Below, piece by piece: positions 56,658 through 64,000 of a DNA stretch of 64,000 nucleotides (positions are counted from its first letter, which is position 1; the number at the start of each line of letters is the position of its first letter). The DNA is from Oenanthe sinensis (lineage: Eukaryota; Streptophyta; Magnoliopsida; Apiales; Apiaceae). The notes under the pieces are model-generated. The model saw only the letters and a program-made list of their open reading frames with translations, was not told where the DNA came from and did no database searches. The stretch covers positions 5,439,501 to 5,503,500 of the forward strand of contig CM053809.1 of the NCBI GenBank assembly GCA_028671895.1, read 5' to 3'. Made by a program: the position numbers and the translations under genes.

Positions 56658-58959
56658 CTAATTAGATGTTTTGAGGACCCAAATAGTTTTGGATCCTTTT
56701 CTACTAATTTTAGGAGAAACAGGCTTAATAATTTTCACCTTTGGCTTACCTGTCTCTTTTGTTGCTCTAGACTGTGGTGGAGTCTTAATAGTATCATACC
56801 AACTCTTATCAATAGAAGATTTTAGCTCATAAAAATTGTAATACAAATCATGATAGTCCCTACACATATATATAGAATGAAATATGCTACCACAGTGATA
56901 ACAAGGTTTCTGTGGTATGTAGTGACTTTTCAGAGTCTGAGAAGGACTAGACTCTGATTTCTTCTCAATTTTTGTTTTACAATCTATAGCTAAATGGTTT
57001 TGGTTGCCACATCTATAACACTTCTTTCTAGGAGCATTAGGATCTTTTTGATAATTATTAGCCTTATTGATGCCTTCCTTACCATTCCTATTTCTCCTAG
57101 TTTTGGTGGACTCTGATAAGTTCTCTAGCCTTTCTTTCAACTTAGACTTAAGACAAGTACCCTATGTTTATAATTTTCTTAGAGTTATTTGCCCCTATTT
57201 CATCTGTCTTTTTGTCAACAACAGGGGGACTATTAACAGATGAGTTTGTGGCTTCAGTTTTTTCTTTAGGGATCACAAACTTAACAGGAACAAATGTACT
57301 TTTGTCTTTAGTCTTATTAATTTTGCTAGCTTCTTCATTGTTATCATTCTCAACAATAGGTCTTTTGTCTTGACTCTTGTCATAGCCTAGACCAGCAGTT
57401 TGACACACGTTTTTATTATTGAGAATTTCTTGAACTTTTCTTCCAGAGTCTGTCCAAACTTTAAACTTAAGCCTTTCTTCTTCTAGTTCTTTCCTAACAT
57501 AGTCATAGGCTTTCAAAATTTCAGTGTAGTTATGACTATATTTCTCATAATCATTTTTGTATTGTTCCATTAATAATAACTCAGATTCTACATGACAATT
57601 CCTTTTAGTTAAGGTTAAATTTTCTTCTCTCAACCTTTCACTTTCACTAGTGAGAGACCTACATGTTGTCATTATTTTATTAACCTCACTTTTCACAATC
57701 TCTATGCCATCAGAGTCTAAATTAATTAAGGATTCAGGAGTAAAGATTGATACCTGAGTTTTAGGAGATGGGGGTTCTTTGGGAGACTGTGATTTTCTTG
57801 AGGAGGATGCCATCAGTGCTAGATTTTCATAATCAATTTCATCCTCTGAGCTTGAGTCTGCCCAGTCCTTTCCTGTTGATAGAAGTGCTTTTCCTTTTCC
57901 TTGACTTTTTGACTTTCTGCATTCACTGGCAAAGTGCCCCAATATTCCACAGTTGAAACATTTGACCTTTGCTTTGTCAAGTTTGATAATTGTACTCTTG
58001 CTCTTCTCAACCTTTTCATCTTCCTTCTTGAATAATGGCCTTTTGCTAAATTTGCCAGTTCTTTTGTTGAATTTCATTCTTTTGAAATTTTTAGCAAACA
58101 TAGCCATCATTTGACTTAGATCAAACTCTTCATCAGAATCAGAGTCTGTGTCAGTAGACTCTGACTCCACAGCAGCTTTACCCTTCTTTCTTGAATCCTT
58201 GATTCTTTCTTCTGTGGATGGTTCCTGTTGTTCTTTCTCAGACTCCATCAAGAGTGCCACAGATTTTGTCTTCACAGACTTCTTATTCTTTCTCTGTTGC
58301 ATCTCCAAATCATATGTCTTGAGTCTGCCATACAATTCTTCTAGAGTTAGTTCATCCAAATCTCTAGCTTCTCTTATGGTTGTTGTCTTATTGTCCCACT
58401 CTTCAGGAAGTGCTCTCAGAAACTTGGTGTTCGTATCTTCAGAATCATAAACCTTACCAAGCATAGCCATCTCATTCAAGAGTTTTGTAAACCTATCATA
58501 CATCTCAGTGATAGATTCTCCAGATTTTGCTTCAAAGTACTCATACTCTTGAATAAGCAAAAACCTAGCATTCTTCTTGACATCTTTAGTCCCTTGACAG
58601 TGCACCTCAAGTTTTGTCCACATCTCCTTAGCAGTCTTGCATGATATGACACAGTTAGTTAGAACAGAATCTAAACTATTAAAGAGAATGTTCTTTACTT
58701 TTGCCTCCTTAAGGATATTTTCTTTGTCCTCTTTTGTCCATTCAGCCTTTGGTTTCTCAACGAGGTGTTCTTCAGTTATTTTGCCTTCCTCATTGATTTG
58801 AGGCACAATTTTTAAGGGCACAAAGGGTCCTTCATTAATCCTGTCAAGATAGTCAGGGTCTATTGCTTCCAGATGGTGCAGCATCTTAACCTTCCAGTGG
58901 GTGAACTCGTTTCTCTTAAGCATAGGAATCTTAGAATTGCCATCTTTGTTTCCAGACAT
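56658..58959 (-). pseudogene. gag: RE7 gag with three zinc knuckles, one frameshift
   Basis: The ATG at 58959 begins MSGNKDGNSKIPMLKRNEF, only 23 bases after the PBS. The copia capsid domain has FTHWKVKMLHHLEAIDPDY and ARFLLIQEYEYFEAKSGESI (about 58540). CCHC knuckle CFNCGILGHFASEC is at about 57960; DWADSSSEDEIDYE and a coiled coil follow (about 57700-57450). A frameshift lies at about 57145. Beyond it are two more knuckles, CYRCGNQNHLAIDC (about 57020) and CYHCGSIFHSIYMC (about 56900), and the end KTIWVLK. Relatives RE1 and RE8 have one clean knuckle. It binds RNA and builds the particle. Confidence 0.92.
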
Positions 58960-58982
58960 CTTTGATCAATTTTAAACGTTAG

Positions 58983-58994
58983 GCTTTGATACCA
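58983..58994 (-). promoter_or_regulatory. Primer binding site (RE7)
   Basis: The minus strand reads TGGTATCAAAGC, two bases after the LTR end; initiator tRNA-Met type, shared with RE2. Confidence 0.9.
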
Positions 58995-58996
58995 AT

Positions 58997-59743
58997 TGTT
59001 TTCCCAGTCGTACAAGTAGAAGGGGGGGGGTTGAATACTTGTATGTCTTTTCTGCCCGATTTAAAATCAAATTAAAAACAAACTCAAACACAAAAATATG
59101 AATAAGTACTGTTTTGTATTATTGATTTGTGAATACAAAACTCTCCTAGGGTGTACACAAACCCTAGCAGCTTCTCTGTGTTTATCATAGCAACTCTCTC
59201 TATTTCTATGCTCTCATAAAATTTCACTCAGATAATTATGTTTCGACTTCCACACTTTTACAATTAGGTTACATAGAGTTTATATAGAGAGCTGCCTATC
59301 AACTAATAACAGAAAGATAAATTACAATAGGAATAGAATTCCTAATTATTAGTTGACAGTTTCCTTCTAGAATTCTCTTTCTTTCCCATAGCATATCTGC
59401 AATATATTTATCTTGATCTTCGAAGACTTTCCATTCCTGTGATCTTCTTCCAAATTTATCCTCAACTGTATAGACTCTGAAATCTTCAGACTCTGATGAT
59501 CTTCAGACTCTGATCACATGTAGACTCTGATAGATCACAGACTCTGATAGTCTATAGACTCTGATCACCTTCCAGACTCTGGTTTCATTTTCTACAGAAA
59601 TTCTTCCAAGTACAAATAACATGAATATTGACTATCTAGACTCTGATTATACATTTCAGAGACTAGAAAGACTTATTACAGATAAACTAATCTAGACCCT
59701 GTTCTAGTATTTTGTACATCATCAAATGAATATATCCCTAACA
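58997..59743 (-). repeat. RE7 5' LTR, 747 bp
   Basis: Matches the 3' LTR except six substitutions and a G-run of nine instead of seven. U5 hairpin at 59011-59043. Eight AGACTCTG words lie between about 59468 and 59645. Confidence 0.96.
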
Positions 59744-59748
59744 AGAAG

Positions 59749-60308
59749 GAAATTGGGACTTTGAAAAAGTCAAGGCAATGTGTGAATTCAGATTTAACCA
59801 TCCAGGGAAAGTGTTCGAGTATACAAAGAAGCCAGATTTTCCAATTGTCTTTCCAGATTTTGATGTAATCAGGGAGACAGAGACAATGGTGTTAAAGGAT
59901 CCTCCAGCAATCAAGTACAAGAACCCCAAAGGAAAAACTGTAATAGTTGATATCCACAAGATGTCTTACATGACTTCTAAGGAACTGGGTTTTATACTTA
60001 ATCAAATCAAGACTTCGACGAACTATAAAGACAAATCAGCATTGGCAGAAATCTCTAAGCTTTACATGGAGAAGTTGGGAGCAGAATCATGTTACAACAC
60101 TGATCGAGTTAAAGCAGTTCCAAAAAGGTTGAGTGTTAAAGGAAAGACGAAAATTATTGAATTTACATTCGAACAGGTTAAGCAGATCAGGAGAGTAGCT
60201 GTCTTGCAAACACTTCAGGAAGCTTTGTCTGATCCCAAGCCAAGAAATATGTTAGAAGAAGAAGCGCTGGATCTAGTGAATGACCAGCTTGCAAGTCTTG
60301 TACAATGA
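59749..60308 (+). pseudogene. RE6 ORF3, C-terminal part, after the RE7 insertion
   Basis: A continuous frame beginning at NWDFEKVK (59751). It contains MCEFRFNHPGKVFEY, FPDFDVIRETETMVLKDPPAIKY and MSYMTSKELGFILNQI, and ends LASLVQ at a normal stop. After removing RE7 and one TSD the frame is one base out of step with the upstream part, so a small indel lies close to the junction. I do not recognise the fold. Confidence 0.87.
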
Positions 60309-60500
60309 GAATGGCATAATGTATATCAGTTCAGGCTAGAGGAACATTCATTCTACATTGTAATTATTTTTGAAATCTGGAAATGTATAATATGATCCGG
60401 AATGTATTTAATATTAGTTTACCATCTTCTATTTACTTTTTCTTGTAAGTTAGTTGAGTTATCCTCTTAAGGGATTTGCTTGTCGAACTCTAACAATCAA
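60309..60500 (+). other. RE6 3' untranslated internal region
   Basis: AT-rich; the piece around TCTGGAAATGTATAATATG is shared with RE8 (about 47755). Confidence 0.6.
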
Positions 60501-60512
60501 ATAGAGGGAGAT
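60501..60512 (+). promoter_or_regulatory. Polypurine tract (RE6)
   Basis: ATAGAGGGAGAT next to the LTR, one base different from the RE1/RE8 tract. Confidence 0.88.
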
Positions 60513-62035
60513 TGTAAAGCATAATGTAACGTAACGTAACATGTAACCTAGGAAACTAACTCAACATAGATGGTCGGTAACTTATATTAAAATGAAGCAC
60601 GAAATCGACTGCGAATCGTTTATAAGTTGAATACAAATGACCAAAACATTAGATGAAGCTTTGAAGACATTGAAGATCACTGAAAGAAGTTCATTAACAT
60701 GTTCAAGCCTCAGTGAAGAATAAAGATATAGTGTTTCAGAGGTTCAGAAGATGTCAGAGGTTTTACAACAGAGAAGTCAAGGGATTCCAGTGAATTACAG
60801 AAGCACTTCTTAACAGCTAGAGAAACAGGGCCAATTGATTAGCCAAGAAGATGTGAAGATCAAGTTCGTGTTAGTCGTTTGTGAACCAGACCAGTTGCAC
60901 TAAACGTTAGCACAAAAGGAATTGAGAACTGCATCTACGTTAGAAAAGAATTGGCTGTATAACCGTTGTGTGCTAAAGCTCAGAGAAAATCATGTTCAAG
61001 TAGTAAAGGTAAATTTATTAACTTGGTTGCAGTGAAAAGAAATCTTACAGAGCTTTGAATCGTTGGAAAAATGGCTAAGGTGAACTACCGATAGTTGGTT
61101 TTGGCTGTTTGACTGTTTTGTCTTATTTACCGACGGTTGGGTCTCATGTTTGGCTATTTCATCTTATTTACCAACGGTTAACAAATCACTCGACGGTTAG
61201 CCTTTTTGGATATATTATTAATTCTATTTCCTCGATGGTTATGGTTTTAATAATTCATTTGAGTCGATAGTTATAACTGATAGTTAGTTTGACTGTTTCA
61301 TCTAAATTGCTCGACGGTTATAGCATCTTGATAGTTAAGGGACTCAGATAAATATCCAGATTATTTATTCCATCGACGGTTAAGTCATTCGATAGTTATG
61401 GAACTTCGATAGTTGAGGGTTTAAGATTGTTTAATCTACAGCCAGCCACAGCATGCCACCTATCATTGATATCCTTGAGCAGAATTGTTTTAAGTGATTT
61501 ATTTCTCTCGACGGTTATCAACAGACTCACCGATGGTTATAAATCAAATGTCTCGACGGTTGTTAATTCAAGAAGTGAGAAGCAATCTATTTAGTTGGTT
61601 CTCAGAAGGCCACGTAGAAGATTGAAAAATCCTACACAATAAAGCAGCAAAGCCAAGTCTTTGTGAACAATTCATTCAGTTACAGAGAGAAAACATACAG
61701 AGCAAAGAAGAGAGACACATAGAAGCCATTAACGTCGTTTGAGCTAGTGTCATAATTATTGTTCGTATTGATTGTTGTTGTTGTATTGTAACTGTACTAG
61801 TGAATCAGTTGAAGCTAATCTACGGATTAGAGTTGTGTAGCACTATCGTGGTTTATATTAATAAAACGATATATTCCCCGAACGAACTGTGTTTATGTTA
61901 ACTGTGTGCATACCTTGTGTTTGATTTAATATCTGTTCGAACTGTCAACTAGTCCATAACAAATCATTCCGCGAATATTTTATAAATTGGACAATATCAT
62001 ATTCAACCCCCCTTCTACGATATTTGGGACTAACA
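60513..62035 (+). repeat. RE6 3' LTR, 1523 bp
   Basis: From TGTAAAGCATAATG to TTGGGACTAACA. The TCGACGGTTA / TCGATAGTTA field covers about 61085-61565. U5 hairpin at 61993-62024, ending 11 bases before the LTR end as in RE8. Followed by TSD ATTTC and RE5 ORF3. Confidence 0.95.
61993..62024 (+). promoter_or_regulatory. U5 C-loop hairpin (RE6 3' LTR)
   Basis: Arms AATATCATA / TACGATATT pair at eight of nine positions (one A/C mismatch, explained by a single C-to-T change) around TTCAACCCCCCTTC. Confidence 0.7.
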
Positions 62036-62040
62036 ATTTC

Positions 62041-62284
62041 AGCTAACACAATTCTTCCAAAATTTATCCTCCTATTGTGGGCCACAGAATACCCAATGAT
62101 TTGTAGAAGAGAGGAGAGATTGTTGAAGTTCCCTTTCGTCGTTAGTGAAAATACCTTGGCCATAGTATCAAAGAAGTAGTTCCATTCACTAACCAGCTTG
62201 GATTTGTTCATCTTTACCAAATTAATTTCCCCTTGATATAAAATGGCTTGGAAAAAAATAATTAACTCTGGAGCAGTTGGAAGG
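62041..62284 (-). pseudogene. RE5 ORF3, N-terminal domain piece
   Basis: On the minus strand it encodes PTAPELIIFFQAI, VSEWNYFFDTMAKVF and IGYSVAHNRRINFGRIVLAEI, the part of the N-terminal domain that precedes the segment left of RE6 (25881 downward). It ends abruptly at about 62284, where RE9 begins. Confidence 0.85.
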
Positions 62285-63818
62285 TCAACCGATCCTCTCT
62301 GCAGTATCAGTACGTACCGGTGATGGTACTTTAGAAGAAGTTGAAACTTCTGGCCTATCTAAAGTAACATGATCTTCAGAAGGCAACAAATCCTCACAAA
62401 TAGTCCTAGGTGTTGAATGTGCAATGGGAGAACCACTCACGTGAGGTGGAGTGGTTGTGAGGGACACTCTAGGTTTGGACTGCGCTGTTGAAGTAGCAGC
62501 TTGTGAAATTTTGGCTAGCTTCCTGATTACTGGCTGCACTTCGGGGTCACTCTCATCAGAATTCTCACATAATTCTACAGATGCCGTCCTTTTAGCTCCC
62601 GTTAACAGGGGTGAAAGGGAAGAAGCTAGGGAATCAGACTCAGAAATTTGGCTATCACCCTAGGATAGATCCTACGGGTTAGCAGAATCATGGGCCATCG
62701 AATCAGAATTAGAGGAAGAAGAAGTATTAGTAGTATGAACAGAGAGTTGCTCATGTTCAAAGAAAGTACCTCCTTCATTACCTTGTCCAGCAAAGGGATC
62801 AGAATTAGCATGGGTTGACCTAGGAGACGGTTGCTGCTCCCTTTACCCGGCTGTGAATTGACTGTGAGATTGGCCATCATCTTGGTCATCATCAAGATGC
62901 TCGTCAGGAATCCCTTGAAATGTGTCAGTATGAGCAGATGGATTCTGAGCATGTGATGATATTTGTGAATCCCCGCAAGAGAAGTAACACCTGCATCATA
63001 AGAAAGCCACACTAGAATATTCTCAGGAATAGACATGGGTTTACCCTAATGTTTATCCTGGTTAGCAATAGTAGTTAGTGACTTAGTAACCATACCAAGA
63101 GATGTAGAGGTGGGACTCCTAACAAATGCATGCCTAACATATAAAGCATTATTCGGTACTAAATGATTAATAAGCATTTATAAGAAACGAGGATACTAGC
63201 AGACAACATCGGTAGTTGCATTGTCCCTGGTAGCAGGTGATCCTATCGTTGCCACTATTTCAGAAAGAATGATCTTTCCATAATTAATGTTGAGTTCACG
63301 GGCTAGGGAAACACCAAAAATTTGCATGGGAATTGGAATTTGATGAAAGTCTTTTTCTCGTGCACGAAAACATCTAGTAATAGCTTCGAAAAAGTAATTT
63401 CATTCCACATGAAAGAATTGTTTTTGAATGCTGGAAGTGGATATTCGTCCAGTAGGAGGATAACATCCAATTTCTTCAAAAAACTGCACGCGCTCAGCCG
63501 CTGTAGGTTCAGGGTCATAAGAATCTCGGACTGGGAAACCAAGAACTCGATTGAAAACCGCCTCTGTAACCTTATATTCCTAACCTGCCAAAGTAAACCT
63601 AAAACCATAGGAGGTCGATTTACTCCCAAAAGTAATCGCACTAGTTCATAATTGCTGCAAAGCATCATGGACCAGTGTTGGTTTAGCAGTAAAAGCAGTA
63701 CTAGCTTTGGAGTACAAATTGAGAAATCGTACCCAAAATTTGAAACATGGGAGTTGATAACCAATTTCCGTAGAAATATTATAAAATTGTTTTTAGCAAG
63801 TGAAAATTGGTGATCCAT
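62285..63818 (-). pseudogene. RE9: ORF3 5' half of an RE1-family element, decayed
   Basis: The ATG at 63818 (MDHQFSLAKNN) matches RE1 ORF3 from its first codon. Across frames it keeps RFTLAG, VFNRVLGFP, FFEEIGCYPP, CFRAREKDFHQIP and HVSGSPIAHSTPR. A frameshift shortly after the start and several stops (two TGA at Trp positions, a TAG at a Gln position) show decay. Homology ends at TAERIG (about 62285), followed directly by RE5 ORF3. This is the second copy of the RE1 family in the window, on the opposite strand. Confidence 0.85.
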
Positions 63819-64000
63819 TTTTGAAAAAAAATTCTTGATTTAATTAAGAGAAAAAAAAAACAAGGCAAATAATTAAGCAAGAAAATTAAGAATACGAAAC
63901 GAATGCTGATTAATTCCTTTTAATCAAATAATCATGGTGTTTACGTGTAACTAAACTACGGAATTAAAAGTAATAATATGAAATCAACCAAAGCAATACC
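63819..64000 (-). other. RE9 pre-ORF3 leader
   Basis: AT-rich, with poly-A/T runs; shares CCGTAGTTTAGTTACA with the sequence before RE1 ORF3 (about 8590-8605). No gene. The window ends inside RE9. Confidence 0.6.

Larger units (their letters stand above)
36165..59743 (-). mobile_element. RE7: complete minus-strand SIRE-type element hosting RE8
   Basis: TSD AGAAG at 36160-36164 and 59744-59748. Own length without RE8 is about 12.6 kb. Minus-strand order: 5' LTR, PBS, gag, pol, spacer, ORF3 (holding RE8), PPT, 3' LTR. The LTRs (747 and 745 bp) differ by six substitutions plus two G in a homopolymer by hand count. The 7-mer GACTCTG or its reverse complement occurs about fifty times across the element, in LTRs, spacer and coding parts alike. 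Confidence 0.95.
25882..62035 (+). mobile_element. RE6: SIRE-type element hosting RE7, RE8 and two solo LTRs
   Basis: TSD ATTTC at 25877-25881 and 62036-62040. Own parts: truncated 5' LTR, 3' part of pol, spacer, ORF3, PPT and full 3' LTR. A deletion fused the 5' LTR to pol and removed the end of the LTR, PBS, gag, protease and most of integrase. Insertions: sLTR-b, sLTR-c, and RE7 (which holds RE8). The two LTRs differ at roughly 30 sites over about 1015 bases by hand count, so it is older than RE7 and RE8, in agreement with nesting. Confidence 0.95.

Noticed and set aside
1..64000. Host plant gene between elements
   Set aside because: Searched both strands; every long frame reads as gag, pol or ORF3, and the remaining gaps are LTR, spacer or short unassigned DNA.

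Overview
This window looks like heterochromatin-type repeat DNA from a flowering plant, probably a eudicot. It is AT-rich and I see no host gene, tRNA, rRNA or CRISPR array. Almost every base can be assigned to Ty1/copia LTR retrotransposons of the SIRE/Maximus type: primer sites complementary to initiator-Met tRNA, gag with CCHC knuckles, pol in the order protease-integrase-RT-RNase H, and a long third ORF (ORF3) after pol. The species cannot be named from the sequence. I call the elements RE1-RE9 in order, and three solo LTRs of other lineages sLTR-a, -b and -c.

Layout. Left block: RE1 (+, 1-14529, 5' end outside the window) carries gag split by sLTR-a (618-2173, TSD CACAA), pol, ORF3 and a 3' LTR. 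It sits in the gag of RE2 (-, 14530 to about 17636), which appears to sit in the 3' LTR of RE3 (-, to 20472). RE4 (-) is an LTR fragment, 20473-21534. Right block is a three-deep nest proved by target-site duplications (TSDs): RE8 (+, 38406-49335, TSD TTAGC) lies inside ORF3 of RE7 (-, 36165-59743, TSD AGAAG), which lies inside ORF3 of RE6 (+, 25882-62035, TSD ATTTC), which lies inside ORF3 of RE5 (-, 21535-25881 plus 62041-62284). RE6 also holds sLTR-b (28054-28676, TSD CTCTC) and sLTR-c (29835-31362). RE9 (-, 62285-64000) is an ORF3 fragment of the RE1 family.

How the parts work together. Each intact element would be transcribed from its LTR, primed by initiator tRNA-Met at the PBS, and plus-strand primed at a purine tract (AATAGGGGGAGAT, or AGGAGGAGATT in RE7). 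Gag and Pol supply the particle and enzymes. ORF3 has no visible signal peptide or membrane segment and carries basic nuclear-targeting-like clusters, so the usual env-like label is doubtful. Most copies are damaged. RE8 has the longest open frames but carries a gag nonsense codon, a lost integrase zinc ligand and a 7-residue gap in RT.

Most unusual signals: (1) a hairpin just inside the 3' end of every SIRE-type LTR whose 3' end is in the window, with a constant C-rich loop and stem arms that differ between families yet stay self-complementary; (2) family-specific short words repeated in the LTR and again between pol and ORF3 in three families, spread through the whole of RE7, and changed in concert between RE5 and RE8; (3) GTAAG...TGCAG pairs at the gag-pol border of RE1 and RE8 that would remove the gag stop and join both frames exactly; (4) a conserved AGGGGGAG tract in the integrase-RT linker that could be a central polypurine tract.
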